Shown: positions 36,691-49,902, numbered from the stretch's first letter. The stretch is 64,000 nucleotides of DNA from Anarhynchus alexandrinus (GCA_008711295.1 VUYV01000225.1:475760-539759), one strand, 5' to 3'. Numbers and translations: made by a program. Notes: generated from the sequence alone by a model not told the origin.

Positions 36691-37657
36691 GACAGCCCTA
36701 CCCACCGCAGCGAACGCCGTGCGACGCAGCCGGGGGAGCGGGTCTTCTACCGTCGGGAAGCGAAACCAACCATGTGAACTTCTAATTTGTGGCAAACACT
36801 AATGAAGGGTTTGTTCTTTTTCTCTGCTTTGGGTGATTGACATGTTAATTCTTTGCCTTGTCCTGGTGCTGGATCTACGTCCTTCATTTCCCGTTACAAA
36901 CTGGGACGCTTCAGGGTATGGCTGATGGCAGCCAGTGAAGGCTCGTGGCGGTGGGTGGGTGTAAGCTCTGCTCTCCTCCACCTTTCGGAGAAGGAAGAGA
37001 CGCGTAAATTGTTCACATTATAGCATGGCTTTCCCATAGCTACAAAATACTACCCGGGCGCCGGTGCTTCTCTTGGGGTGACCGGCAATTCTGAAAAACG
37101 TCCTCCCCAAAATAACAGTTCTTTTCTAATTTCGTAAGAGCTGTGTCCATATCGCGTAACACATGGTGAAAGGGCAAGGTTGGGATGATTCCAGACAGGC
37201 AGAGAAGCGAACAGAAAACTTTATTTGGGAATAAAGAACCAAAAAAAACCCCTTTATTTAAAAAAACAACGGGTCTTTGGTTATGTGACCTGGGACCAGC
37301 GCCTGTTTTGACTACTGTCCTGTTATCTCCTTCTGCGGAAATCAGCGCAGTCTTTCTGGCTGATTTGTTGGGAACGGGAGAAGGCCCATGACCCACTCTG
37401 TAATATTTTTGATCCCTTCTTTTTAGGAAAGGGGGGAGTTGAGTGGATTTACTGTCTGTAATCTGTTTAACGTGCGCTCTCACCATGGCAGGACCCGCTC
37501 TCTCACTCGCCCCAAAGTGGGAGGACCTTCTTCTGTCCTTGGGGTCCAGCGGGTTTTTGCAGAGGTCAGCCCATAGGTACTGCCTTTGGACACACCTGGA
37601 TTTTTACCAGTTACGCAAAGCAGAGGGTCACTCTCCTTGTAACGGGATTAACCCGGT

Positions 37658-37683
37658 CTATTTATTTTTATTTATTATTTTAA
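37658..37683 (+). promoter_or_regulatory. AU-rich element in KIF13B 3' UTR
   Basis: The run contains overlapping ATTTA pentamers and the nonamer TTATTTATT. This word is known from mRNA-destabilising elements bound by TTP/HuR-type proteins. The function here is inferred. Confidence 0.4.
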
Positions 37684-39411
37684 AATATGAAATGTTTGCG
37701 CTTTACAATCATCCACCGCCCGACGTTGCACGGAGGAGCTCTCCTAACACCGGACCCGGCGTCGATCCAAAGAGGAGGCGCCTCCGCCACCGCCTCAGCC
37801 CTCCCCGCGGCGCGCGAAAAGCCGACCCGGCTGAGCGGCTGAAGAGTCGTCCCCCAAAACTCACCTCTCCCTTGAAAGTGGGAGCTTTGGGCTGGCTTTT
37901 ATAAAACTTGCTTTTCTTTTTGGTAACCCTCGCTCGTTTTTGCGGCGCAAATTATATATTGCTGTGCGTGTGTGTATCTGTACGTGTGCACATATCGACG
38001 TACACACGCTCGTTTTCTAACAAATCGAGAAAGGCCACAGACTTTTATATTCTGAGCTGTGTTTAGTCATCACGGGGGGGACTGGACAGCTTGAGCAATA
38101 GACGTTTTATCTACGCAGGGAATATTTGGGATGCTAAATTAATGATTAATCTTTAATATGTTATCTAGTCGCCGCTGCCCGTGCTGCACGTGGGTGTCTA
38201 AGTGCCTTAGCCATCTGGTTCAGAGGTCCAAGGGAAAGATACATTGTCATCAAAGGAGAGAGGGATGCTTAGCGAAGGAGATAATTATGCTGATTTACTG
38301 TAATTAATATCATTTATGCAGAAGGAATAAAATTAAAATAGAAACTAATCTGTAGCAGAAATAAGTGGGATGGGTTACAATGCAGCATGCAGAGTACTGC
38401 CAGGGAGTCGTGTATCCTCTCAGCTTTGTGTACGTAGTTTCAGTGTTTCCTACATTTTCGTAAAGAAATCTTAATATAAAATGTACAGATCAGCTTTTTA
38501 AGATATTTTTAGTGTACAGTTTTTCCTCCTTTTCCTTTGCACGAAGCTCCTGTCCGTTCAAGCCGAGACGATGGGAGAAACTTAGTAATAAAGAATTCAG
38601 ACGGCTGAAATCCTGGGGTTCAAAATTGTAACCGTTTGTGTAGACTCATGCAACAAAACGGCGTTTCGTTTTGGGGTATGACGAGTCTTGCCGACGAAAA
38701 GACCACCCGCTGATTAACGTGATGCCTCTTGAACTGCCTTGTAAGTTTTTCTAAAATCCATCTTTACCGTTTTTCTAATTGCACTTTGTTCTGATGTGCT
38801 GCAGGAAGTTCGCTAATGCGAAACTGCCCCCGAACCGACCGTTGTGTGGTTTAGTCTCCGCATTTCGTTTACTGGATTTAGGGAGATCTTTAAAACTTCT
38901 TGATGTTTGCTAGGTGGCCCCTTTGGGGCAGATAACAAAGGGAAGAACCTGCCCAACTCCTTTTGAAGCCTCTTCTCTTGCACCACTGTCTCGGAAGACC
39001 GGAGTTCTGCGGGACCGATGTAAAGGTACCGAAATCGCAGGAGCGAAGGGCTCAGGCAGAAGGCAGTTGGGTTCAGAGGTCACTGTTTCCACCGCCCACT
39101 GTGAAGTCCTCTGGCCGTGTTTGTACTACGCCTCTGACCGCGTAAGGACCTGTTTCAGTGTTTGCACATCTGGAGCACATGGTCGGAGGTTGCAACTGAC
39201 TGATACGGGGTGGATTTTGTCTTCCACCCCTCCTCGGTCGTGTTACAAACCGCGCTCTGCGTGTTTAGAGGGGTGTGAGACGTGGGTTTGAACAGAACAT
39301 ACTCGCCGCCTCCTCTGGGGTGGCTTGTCCTGGAAGCACACGTCTTAGAAATGGCCGGTGTGTTTTGAAACATCAGTGGATGATTAGCGTGATGAAGCTT
39401 GGCTGACTTTG

Positions 39412-39600
39412 GTGGAAGGCACTGGCACAGGTTGCCCAGAGAGGTTGTTGAGGCCCCATCCCTGGAGGTGTTCAAGGCCAGGCTGGACGTGGCCTTGGGC
39501 AACCTGGTGTGGTGGGAGGTGTCCCTGCCTATGGCAGGGGGGTTGGAACTCAATGGTCTTCAAGGTCCTTTCCAACCTAAACCATTCTATGATTCTATGA
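39412..39600 (+). mobile_element. CR1 LINE tail fragment in KIF13B 3' UTR
   Basis: About 190 bp of the common CR1 subfamily ending CATTCTATGATTCTATGA, in sense with KIF13B. If the UTR extends to 41750, this element is part of the mature mRNA. Confidence 0.92.
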
Positions 39601-41732
39601 AGGAGGATTTTACCCATAGCTCTCTTGGTTTTCACCATCTCGTTTGACTTTAGAAACTAAACCTCTCCTCAAATCCCACCCTGACGCCTGTCCCCAAAAA
39701 TGAAGCCACCTTAACCAAATCGCCCCCATGCAGCGCAAGCACTGAAAAGCCAAACCAATCGAATTGGGCCATGAGGACGTTCTTAGAGGACTTCTCTCGC
39801 TCCCTCCTGCTCAGCCCAGCTTCCCTGGGCACCTGAGGTTTCCTTTAAAGGTATTTTCCAAGATTTTGGCACAGTGAGTGTGCATACCTCTACTCAGAGC
39901 CATCTGTTCCTCTGCACCAGCGAAGCCAACTAACTAGAAAACAGATCAAAACCATAATGAAGGTAATATATATTTTTTTTTTAATTGATAATGTTAGAAA
40001 AACTCTACTCTCAGCATAAAGGAGGAGGTGCTCCTAACTGGAAGCACCCAGCAGCTGTGGCTGGTGCGTTGATCGCTATGCAGATTTTTCCAAGATTTTC
40101 ATGCACTTTATACAGGGAAGAAGAATATTTACTGCAGGAACTGTCATTTGTAGCGAGTGTCTCATCTCCTGTGTCTGCTCGGTGGTGCAAGTTTGCTTTC
40201 CGTATCCCGAACCGCGGATGGCTCTCGGATTCTGAGTGTTGAAAACTCTGCTGGTGGGTCGGAAACGTACCGGTCCGACCCTGTGCCCGCAGCTCCGCAG
40301 GTCCCATCCTCCGCACGGGGTGGGGGGTTCTGGACCGGGGTGTCCTTTGCTCTGAGCCAGCCAAGAGGATGATATTTTTTGGAGGGACTTTTGGGGGTTT
40401 TCTCAAGCCAAGCCGGGACTTTTTCCTGTATTACGTTTGGCTCTCTCACGGTGTTTTGTTTTCTATGTCCAAAATACCTTCTCAGTTCGAGGGCCTTGGC
40501 TCTTTCTTGATGTTTAATGGTGTAGTTTAGTTGAGGAAAACGAACAGAAACGAGTTCTACGTGGTGATAGTGCCCGAGTCCTTAAGAAGAGAGTTCTGCC
40601 AGTGGTTGAGATGGAAACCCCCGCTGCTGCCCGCGAGGCGGGATGTTCAACACCTCTTTGCTCTCCTACAAACCAAGAACCCCCCTTTGTTCCTGCCTAC
40701 GGTCGTGAAAACCTGCACGAAACGAGCTTGGGTGTTGTACAGCCCCGTCTGTACTGTCGTGGAGCTGTTGAAGAGTCTTTTTCTGTGCTGGTGCTCGTGT
40801 TGTCCTTACGCTGGTACTCGTGCCAGTTCTTTGCACAAGAAGCTCAGTTTTCGCAGTGCCTTATCGCTGGGTCAGCGCCCGGCGCAGCCCACGCTGGGTC
40901 CCGCACCGGCCGTGCTTTTGGGAAAGGGAGATCACGAGAAGGTGCGGACCGGTCACACTACAACATACCCTTGAGCTGGGGTCACAAACAAGTGTCTTGT
41001 TCCCAGATCTCCTCTACCCATCTTTGCTTTGGTTTCTGCGCTCTCCACCCTCCTCCTCACCCGCCCTCGTGTTTTTCACCCCCAAGAAGGACCGGGCTGC
41101 CGCTGCCTGCTCTGCCGGGCTGGAGCCTCCTGGCTCAGCCTTCTCCTGCCTCTGGCGTCCCGACGCCGCGGCGGAGAGAGCGGGGACGCGGCTTGGGGCT
41201 CCTTAAACCCAATGAGAGGGAGGAGCGCCTGGCACAGAGCGGGAGGGAGGCGTTAAAGGCATTTCCCCTTCACCGGCCTTACCCGCTCCACGCTTTCCTT
41301 GGGTGGGAGAAGGCGGCGGCTCTGCCCCCCGCTTTCCCCCGCCGATCCCGTGGTGAAGCTGATGGAGGAGCCGCGCTCCGAGCAATACCCGGCAGGGTGG
41401 GAACCGGCCCCTTCCCGCCTCGCTGCAGACATCCTCGTCTTCGGGGCCACTCGCGCTCACGGCAGCCGACGGCCCTTTCGCTTTGTCCCGACCGTCCGCC
41501 GGGTTTTGGGAGAGCCTTTTCCAGCTCCTCTCTGTCGAGTTCTGTAAATGTAGCGGGTCTGTATATAAAGAGTGGCTATTTACACTGTGGTGTGACGCGT
41601 CCATCGGTGTACGTTAAACGAGCTAAAATCCAAAGATACTTTGTAATGAGCTGTAAAGTTTTTAATTATTTCTGTACAATACTAAATTACTGTAATATTG
41701 TATTATACATTCACCACAGCCTGCAGTACCTA

Positions 41733-41738
41733 AATAAA
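41733..41738 (+). terminator. KIF13B: Distal poly(A) signal of KIF13B
   Basis: AATAAA after an AT-rich UTR end. Cleavage would be expected about 10-25 nt downstream. A second AATAAA occurs near 42088. Confidence 0.6.
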
Positions 41739-42915
41739 CATCTTCTTTAGAGCCGCTAAGTCTGCGCTTTGTTAATCCCATTCGTATCCCCAAAATGTTT
41801 AGACGCATATGCGGCCCTGCGATGGAGTCGCATCGCTCGAGGGTGCTGAGATCTGCTTCGAACAAGACTTTTGCCCTGTTGTCTGCAACTCGGGGATCTT
41901 CCCATCGATGAGCAGAAACCCACGGCTGTACCTTCCCTCCATCCTCCCTCCTCGCTGATGTTCGGGCACAGAGCCCTTTGCCCGCAGCCGGTCGGGTGTG
42001 GGAATCGTCGCAGCCCGCGGGGCCGCAGAGCTGTGCTGAGCCGGGGGAAAGCTCTATTTAATACTCATTTTCCCTACTGTGATGCTAAATAAAAGCAGAT
42101 GGAAAACCGGTGGAGCTCCCCCTGTGCTCTCCAGCTGATGGGCTTCAGACTGGACAAGGGGTTGTTGCTGCCGGCTCTGCCCGGAGTCACTGCAGGCATT
42201 TTTCCTTCCTCTGCTCCTTTGCGCCCCTGCGGGCTCTATCACCAGCTGCGGGCAGCCCCCCAAAACCGGGCAAAGAGCCCCGGTTCTCTGGGGGCGGGGA
42301 AGGTGGATGGGGCTGGGATGGGGCGAGTTTTGCAGGGGAAGTGCTTAAAAATCCACCACCTGCTTAGTGGGGAGGGAGCTGGGATGGGGCTTGTTCCTTC
42401 TGGAAAACCAGATCAGACTGAACTTGGCGCTAACGCTCATTTTAATGTCATCACAGCCCGGGGTGACCTGGTTTCCCCCCAACGGTGTAGATGCAGCAAG
42501 CGGTGGATGAGAAGGTGGGATACTCCATCGAGCGCAGCATCGGTCTGCACCGGCCAACCACGGCTGCTGCCGGAGCCCCTCTGTCCTGGTTGTGAATTCG
42601 CAACCAGAACTAAGATGTAACCAGAACTAAGAAATTATTTATTTTATGGTCAGGTGTCCGGATTAAGACCCATGAGGTGAGAGTCTTGGGGTTGTCCACC
42701 CGCTCTCTGAAAAGTAAGAAAGGTCCCCTGAGCAGCCACATGGAGCATCGCTGGCCGTGGCAGTAGGAGATCACAGCGTGTGAGGTGCTGTGTAGAGGCA
42801 GGAAAACTGCAAATTCATGGCTTCCGTGGTCCTTCCATGGTCAGGGCAACTCGTGTCCTACAGCCTAAAAACTTGGCCCTGGTGCCTGAAGGGACCAGTT
42901 GCCACACGGGTTGGG

Positions 42916-43795
42916 AATCATGGAATTTTCAGAGTTGGAAGGGACCTCTAGAGATCATCCAGCCCAACTCCCCTGCCAAAGCAGGACTGCCCAGAGCACA
43001 TCACTCAGGACTGCATCCAGGCGGGGCTTGAAAACCTCCAGAGAAGGGGACTCCCCCACCCCCCTGGGCAGCCTGTGCCACTGCTCTGCCACCCCAACCG
43101 GAAAGAAGTTCTTCCGTATATTTGAACGGAACCTCCTATGTTCCAACTTGTGCCCATTGCCCCTCGTCCTGTCACTGGGAATCACTGGAAAAAGTCTGGC
43201 TCCATCCTCCTTCAACCCACCCTTTAGATACTTGTACGCAGTAATAAGGTCTCCCCTCAGCCTTCTCTTCTCCAGGCTAAAGAGTCCCAGCGCTCTCAGC
43301 CTCTCCTCATAAGGGAGATGCTCCAATCCCTCCATCATCTCAGTTGCCCTACGCTGGACTCTCTCCAGCAGTTCCCTGTCCCTCTTGAACTGGGGAGCCC
43401 CGAACTGGACACAGTATTCCAGTTGTGGCCTCACCAGTGCAGAGTAGAGGGGGAGAATGACCTCCCTCGACCTGCTGGCCACACTCTTCCCTATGCAGCC
43501 CAGGATGCCATTGGCCTTCTTGGCCACCAGGGCACATTGCTGGCTTGTGGATAATTTATTATCTACCAGGACCCCCCAGATCCTTCTCCTCAGAACTACT
43601 TCCCAGCAGGTCCACCCCTAACCTATACTGGTGCCTCGCATTCTTCTTCCCCAGGTGCAGGACCCTGCACTTGCTCTTGTTGAACCTCATTAGGTTCTTC
43701 TCTGCCCAGCTCTCCAGCCTGTCCAGGTCACGCTGGATGGCAGCGCGGCCCTCTGGAGTGTCAGCGACCCCTCCCAGTTTGGTATAACCAGCGAG
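42916..43795 (-). mobile_element. CR1 LINE, longer copy of another subfamily
   Basis: About 880 bp, the most complete CR1 copy here. The minus strand encodes a C-terminal RT fragment with [39 protein letters not shown] and [16 protein letters not shown], extending further 5' than the other copies. The frame is interrupted near 43530-43560. It ends in the CAGAGTTGGAAGGGACCTCT type of tail (plus-strand reading) shared with 22600-22704. Confidence 0.92.
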
Positions 43796-44359
43796 CCCAG
43801 CAGTGTGCTTGCGTTGCCCGGGTCTGGGCTGTAAAAGCTTTGGCTCTTATGAAAAAAACCCTCAAAACAAATGAAAACCATGTCCCCGTCTGGGCTGTCG
43901 GCAGCCTTGTGCTGCCCCACCGCAGCCCCACCGACCCTCTGCTGCGATGCTGCGGAAGGCGGCGGCCGGTGGGGTGTGTTGGGGCAGAGCGAGAGGCCGC
44001 GCAGGCAGCGCCCGCGGCTTCGCAGCATCTCTGATTAACGTAACGGAAGTGATCCAGCAACAAACAAACCAACAAAAATTTATAAATTTAAATTTAAAAA
44101 AAACCCACACAAACAAACCAAGACAAATTGCAAACTCCTCGCGTCGCAGCGTCCCGCCCTGGCCCTTGCAACTCAGCGGAGCTGCCTCACGCCACCCCCA
44201 GCTCACCCCGCTGCGTGCACTGTGGGTCACACTGCTTGGGACAAGGCTGCAGGTTGGCCCTTTGTGCCAAAAGCACCTGCTGGTGCCCAAGGAGGGGCCA
44301 TGGTGGCACAGTGGGACCTGTCGCAGGCACAGAGGTGTCTGTGGGTCTCACCAGCATTT

Positions 44360-44693
44360 ATAGAATCACAGAGTGGTTAGAGTTGGAAGGGACCTTGAAT
44401 ATCATCCAGTTCCACCCCCTTGCCCTGGGCAGGGACACCTCCCACCAGCCCAGGTTGCTCCAAGCCCCGTCCAACCTGGCCTTGAACACCTCCAGGGATG
44501 GGGCAGCCACAGCTTCTCGGGGCAACCTGCGCCAGGGGATCACCACCCTCACAGGAAAGAATTTCTTCCCAATATCTCATCTCAATCTCCCCTCTTTCAG
44601 TGTAAAACCATTCCCCCTCGTCCCATGGCTCCCCTCCCTGATCGAGAGTCCCTCTCCAGCTCTCCTGGAGCCCCTTTAGGGGCTGGAAGGAGC
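44360..44693 (-). mobile_element. CR1 LINE 3' fragment, reverse orientation
   Basis: About 330 bp of a CR1 subfamily related to that at 47218 (both carry the GGGCAGCCACAGCTTCTC-type segment). No coding potential remains. Confidence 0.9.
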
Positions 44694-45049
44694 CTCTGGA
44701 TGTGCACCAGCCGTGTTCACGGGCAGCGGTGCTGCCAAACAGTGACCCAACATTTTCTACCCCATCACTGATCCAGCGCAGGGCAGAACCCCTCTGCCCT
44801 CGTACCCCTGCTGCTGCCCTGTGGGGTGGTGAGCCCTGGGGGGCTCCCAGGGACGGTTCTCCTGTGCTGGGGAGGGGGGGTCACTCTGCAGGGACAGAGG
44901 GGGCGGGTGGCACTGGGGGGTCCCTGCTACTGCCCACCCTCCTGCCCAAGAAGTCCTTGGGGTGATGAGCACCCCAACGCACCAGCCCATGGTTCAGGGC
45001 AGCAACACGTCCTTGACACTCCCTCCTTCAGTCACGTTATTTTCTTTCT

Positions 45050-45315
45050 TTTAGTTGAAAAAAAAAAAGCCTGGCAGGGTTTGACTTGGATTTGGGAGGG
45101 GTTGGTTTTGTTTTATTTTTTTTTTCAAGCAACAAATGCTGTGTTGAGTCTGCAATCGCTGCTCAAAGTCAGTCAGCAAAGGATATTTTTATCAGTGCTG
45201 TCTTGCAATCAGTGCACAAAAATACAGCTGCTTTTCTTTTTCTTTCTTTTCTTTTTTTTTATTTTTAAGCCCCTTCCCTTTAATGTTTTACCTTCTGAAA
45301 AAAAAAAAAAAATCT
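45050..45315. repeat. A/T homopolymer-rich low-complexity segment
   Basis: Several A-runs and T-runs (about 45059, 45115, 45235-45262 and 45299-45312) within 250 bp. Confidence 0.75.
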
Positions 45316-45816
45316 TTGGCTGAAACACAGGAGCCTTTTGAAGTGCCGTTACTTTGTTCAAACCTCACTTTTCCCGGAAGGTGGTTGTAACACCGTCCCC
45401 GCGCCGCAGCCACGCGCCGGAGCTCTGTTCTGCAGCCAAAGCTGCTTTTAAAAGGCACTGATCAAAACGGAGAAAGGGGAGGAAAAAAAAAGAAACCCCA
45501 ACCACAAACAACAACCAAAAGACCACAAAGCACACCTTTTCCTCTGCTTTCCATCAGATTAATGCCACTGTCATTGTCCTCACTTCTCTTCAAGCCCTTT
45601 GCCACAACGGGCGAGTGGTGAAGGTGGCGGAGCTGCTGGATTTCGGCCGGGGGAGGCGAGTGTGGGTCCGGCACCGGGGGTGGTCACATGGGGGCTTCTT
45701 GCCAGACCGGGCTGTGCCATGCGGGGGGATGCGCCGCCACGAGCCGGGCAGCTCGCCAAGGGGGATTTTTACTGACCTCCGCACACTGACCTATGATGAG
45801 TGGGGGTTTGTTTGTT

Positions 45817-45831
45817 TTTTTTTTTTTTTTN
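45817..45831. other. Unresolved base in a T-run
   Basis: The single N of the window lies at 45831, at the end of a run of T. It is probably a sequencing or assembly stop at a homopolymer whose length is uncertain. Confidence 0.9.
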
Positions 45832-47217
45832 TTAAAAAGCCATTCCCTGACCCTCTGGTTCCCCAGGAAAAAATAATAATAAAAAAAAAAGAGGCAGAAA
45901 ACGGGCTGGAAGCAGAGCCTTTTTGCAAAGCACAGACCTCTGGTGGGTGTTTCTTTTTTTAAAAAAAAATCTCAAAATTCTGCTTTTCTGCATTCTTGTT
46001 TTTCGCCTGTGACACAGGGAGAGGACGTTGTCCTTCATCCTCCGCCCACAGTGGCCGCTCTCCTGGGGAAGGGGTTCCCAGTGCACCCCGTCACGCTGGG
46101 AGAGGTCCCGTCCCAACTGCTCCTGTCTTCTACTTACGGGTCCCTTCACCATCCCCCCTCTCCTCTCCAAAAGAAACCCAGCTGGGGGACGTGGGCCTGG
46201 ATGGTCGGCAGTGTTATCATCTCCTGCGTAACGGCCGAGCGGTTTCTGGGGGTCGCCCTCACGCTGGAAATTAGAATGAACTGAAATGTGTTGGTGATTA
46301 ACTTGTAAAGAGCCAAAACCCAATGAGAAAAAAGGTCGAAAGCCGACAGTTGTGGGGGTCAACCTTCAATCCCAGATAGTGAGTCAACGCTGATTTGCAG
46401 CACGGCTCTTGTTTTATGGATTCCATTTGAAAGGCGGGAGGCAGCAGGCGACAGCCCCCCCCGTCCCCAGTGTTCCCAGTCTGCTCCCTCCAGGAGAAAA
46501 CCACCCCCAGCTAACACGGCAGCTCCGGCAGCTGATGACAAGAGGGAGGTTAGGTGGTTTTTCCCTCCCCTGTGGTACTGAGAGTTGCCCTGGCCCTTGT
46601 CTTGGGGGTGTTCATCCTGAGCAAACCCCCCAAATCACCCTCAAACCACAGTGGCGCACACTCTCATTAACCAGTATTGCAGAAACCAGACACCACCTCA
46701 ATAAATAAATCAATTTCTGTGACTTATTAAGAGTCTTCTCTGCTCCCTGGCTGATTCGTACCCACCAGCTGCAGAAACTCCTTCCCCTGTTTCTGTGAAG
46801 CTCTTCCCCACCCACCCGCAGACCCTGTTTGGAGATGCCTGAGATGGGGAGCAGCACCAGGCCGGGATGAAGGGGCACCCAACGCACCCTCGTGCCTTTG
46901 GCTTCTCAGAAATTATGCCCGTACTCGTTACTTCAACATCTTTTCAGTTTTATTACCATATGGCCCCAAAGTCTGCTCTCTGCAGGCCTTCAACAGCTCC
47001 TCACGCAGGAGACCTTCTGCTTTGGGATGGGACTCAAATTGTCCTTCTTGAGGCTCCTGGAGCACTGTGGGGGAGGTTTCCCAAGAGAACTGCAGCTTTT
47101 TGTCTTGCCTGCACCATCTCCTTGGCCATGACATTATTGTATGACCAGTACGTTCACTTGTGACAAACTAAACTGCACTCAAAGGAGATAAAACTGCTCT
47201 TAAGATCTTTTAGTTGA

Positions 47218-47588
47218 AAGGGGTTGTTCAGTCTGGAGAAGAGAGGGCTCCGGGGAGACCTTCTAGCAGCTTTCCAGTACCTAAAGGGCCTACAAGAAAG
47301 CTGGAGAGGGACTTTTTACAAGGGCATGCAGTGATAGGATGAGGGGGAATGGCTTCAAACTGGAAGAGGGGAGATTTAGATGGGATATTAGGATGAAATT
47401 TTTCCCTCTGAGGGTGGTGAGCCCCTGGCGCAGGTTGCCCAGAGAAGCTGTGGCTGCCCCATCCCTGGAGGTGTTCAAGGCCAGGTTGGACGGGGCTTGG
47501 AGCAACCTGGGCTGGTGGGAGGTGTCCCTGCCCAGGGCAGATGATCTTTAAGGTTCCTTCCAACTCGAACCGTTCTGTGATTCCATGA
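47218..47588 (+). mobile_element. CR1 LINE 3' fragment
   Basis: About 370 bp from the [12 protein letters not shown] ORF2 end to the tail CCGTTCTGTGATTCCATGA. It lacks a short piece before the ATGATCTTTAAGG segment. It is the same subfamily as 44360-44693, in the opposite orientation. Confidence 0.9.
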
Positions 47589-47898
47589 AAAAGCCCCCAA
47601 ATGCCTCCCAAATCAATCAGCCCATGGCTCAAACTCCAAGGAGTGATGCTGCCGCTTCAAACGTACCACCGCAGCATCCACCACCTTTGTCCCTCCCAGA
47701 GACCGCCCTCAGAGAAGCAGGCAGGCACAGAGACTCTTCGTGTCTTTCTCACACACGTTCATTTTTCTACATTCAGGAAGTTCTAAAGACACATTTTAGG
47801 TCTTTCTGGTGTCCACTGCCTCTCCCAGGCTCTCACCCCCAGACAGCTTTGCACAAAAAGGACCATAGAAGAAACGCATCGTTGTTGAGTTATACATT

Positions 47899-47904
47899 TT
47901 TATT
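47899..47904 (-). terminator. Minus-strand poly(A) signal, distal
   Basis: TTTATT on the plus strand is AATAAA on the minus strand. It lies about 50 nt beyond the proximal signal. Confidence 0.45.
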
Positions 47905-47949
47905 TTCTAATAGGTACAATACTAAAATAAACACAAATTAAAAAAAAGT

Positions 47950-47955
47950 TTTATT
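47950..47955 (-). terminator. Minus-strand poly(A) signal, proximal
   Basis: On the minus strand AATAAA follows a TGTACAGTTTTGTTTT tract and is followed by a T-run. This U-rich surrounding is a strong poly(A)-site context. Confidence 0.5.
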
Positions 47956-49639
47956 AAAACAAAACTGTACAAAAAAGCAGTTATACTACATTTTAATTAC
48001 AGAACAGTCTACTGTCCAAAAGGCACTAATCCAGAATAGGAGATACAATGATACAGGACTCATTTTAACTATTTTAATCAATACAATAGAGCACTTGTTT
48101 CTCTGTCCATTCACATACAGAAACAAGGACTTTTGCTACAGTCATTACACATTGTTATAAATATGAGCCCTACATGTAAAGATGCAGTATCGCTCTCCCT
48201 GGGCCAAAACTCAGTTCAAACAATGTCAGAAATCAAATTAAAAAAAGGGGAAAAAATATAAAAAAAAAAGAAAGAGAAAGAGAGCAAAGGACACAAGGGA
48301 AGAAGTCGGTACTTCGTTCTTCCGCGGTCCCTGCCGCCTGAGGAAGATGTGACGGGTATAAACTCTCGCCTGCGTTTCGGAGATGGGCACACTGACGCGC
48401 GCAGAAAGGACCCGTTTGCCTCAAGGGTCTGCAGCAAGTCTGCGCTGGAACGGGAAGGTGAACGTCCATCACCCCGTGCCCAAAGCTTCGCGTTCATTTC
48501 TCCGCTACGTCCTGCTTTATCTGTTCTCCTTCGTCCCCCCCTCTCCCCCCAGGTAGTTCTTCACTCCACGGTGTGTAACTAACGATTCCCGACCGCACCA
48601 CGGGAGAAAAATGATGACTTTTCTCCTTGTGGCAAGTGATGGAGAGCAGACCCACTCGGCGTCTTGCAGATAAACACAGTGATTTGCAGAAGATTTTAGA
48701 ATATTCTTCTTAAAAATCACTATCTTTACTGCAAGGGCATCAAGCCACGAAAAGATGGCCCTCACCCAATAAGGCTGCTACAAGTGCTCTCACAGCAACG
48801 GACCAAACTGTGGCAAAGCCACCGGAGATGCGCACGGCTCACGTGCACCTCCTGGGACGGAAGGACGTGGCCGAGGCGGCACAGGCGAAGTTACAACCTA
48901 TTACCTTCCCAACTCGCCTTCCTGACAGCCAAAACACACTTCGGCTGCGGGCAGACGGCTGTGGGCAACACGAGCTTCCCACGGCACCGCCATCGTCCCC
49001 CGCGGTGGTGTTACCTGAGATTCACTCCCCTGGGACAGAGCCTACTGCTTCCCCGGCTGCTGCTCTTCCGTAAGTCACTTTAACACAAGAATCTCTTCAT
49101 CCTCTCTCCCAACCTACACTACTTCTTTATTCCCCCCCTCCCCGAAACTTGAGGCTGAGGACCTGAACGACGACGCTACAGCCGGCGGATGGCGCAGACG
49201 GCGCGCTTGGAGGACGCCTGCGTGAAAAGCCATCGACCAGTGCGTGAGTATTTGCCGTTACTATCGGGAGCAACGACACGACGCGCCCGTTAAACGCCAG
49301 TGCGGAACACAGAGTCTTTAAGCCGAACGAGCAGCCCTTGTTAAGATCAAGACCTCGGCGTGTTTGCGGGGTTGGATGATGACGTGTGGCATCCCCCGAC
49401 TCTTTCGCGGTGGAAGAGGTTTAACGCGCGGGCGGGAGAGAGATACTGCACCTTTGGAACAGTGTCATACACAGAAGACAAAGACAGGCATCTGGATGTT
49501 AACAAAAATAAGTAACAAAGAAATATGATTAAACAAAATCTCTTCTCACATCATCCTATACTACATCCTCCTTCTGCTTAGCAGAAAATTGTACGTACAC
49601 AAAAATACAAATACACAATTTTGTAGAACAGTCTGATTT

Positions 49640-49670
49640 TAATATATTTATATATATTTATATTTATATG
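49640..49670. repeat. AT-rich TATTTATA run
   Basis: Alternating TATA/TTTATA words in the putative minus-strand UTR. Confidence 0.75.
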
Positions 49671-49902
49671 AGTGGCAGGTTAGTTCATTATATAGAGCTT
49701 TTTGCACTTTTGGCTCATATGCAACAAGGCTTTATAAATTCAGCTTTAGCTTTCATTCAGGTTTTATAGCTTCTTGAACATTTGTTTTCACATTTAAAGC
49801 AGCATCCAATTTGCAAGAGGAGTTGGTGGTGGCTACAGCAAGGATCAGGTCAAGAGGTTATTTGGGGACGGGGAGGGGGGGGAAGGAGAATATACATTCC
49901 AG

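Larger units (their letters stand above)
36691..41753 (+). other. KIF13B: KIF13B 3' UTR (probable extent)
   Basis: About 5 kb from the stop codon to just past the AATAAA at 41733. The last 200 bp are T-rich with many TGTA/TTTAATTATT words, typical of a distal vertebrate UTR end. Weaker internal AATAAA hexamers occur near 37220, 38327 and 38586 and could give shorter forms. It contains a CR1 tail (39412-39600), an AU-rich element and a GC-rich part at about 41060-41520. Confidence 0.65.
41754..47879. other. Intergenic region between convergent transcription units
   Basis: About 6 kb between the KIF13B poly(A) signal and the first minus-strand poly(A) signal. It holds CR1 copies at 42916, 44360 and 47218, T/A-rich simple repeats at 45050-45330 and one unresolved base in a T-run. 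No gene is recognised. Confidence 0.6.

Noticed and set aside
43947..44363. 138-residue plus-strand frame in the intergenic region
   Set aside because: It runs from GC-rich sequence through an A-rich low-complexity tract into a CR1 copy. It has no family resemblance.
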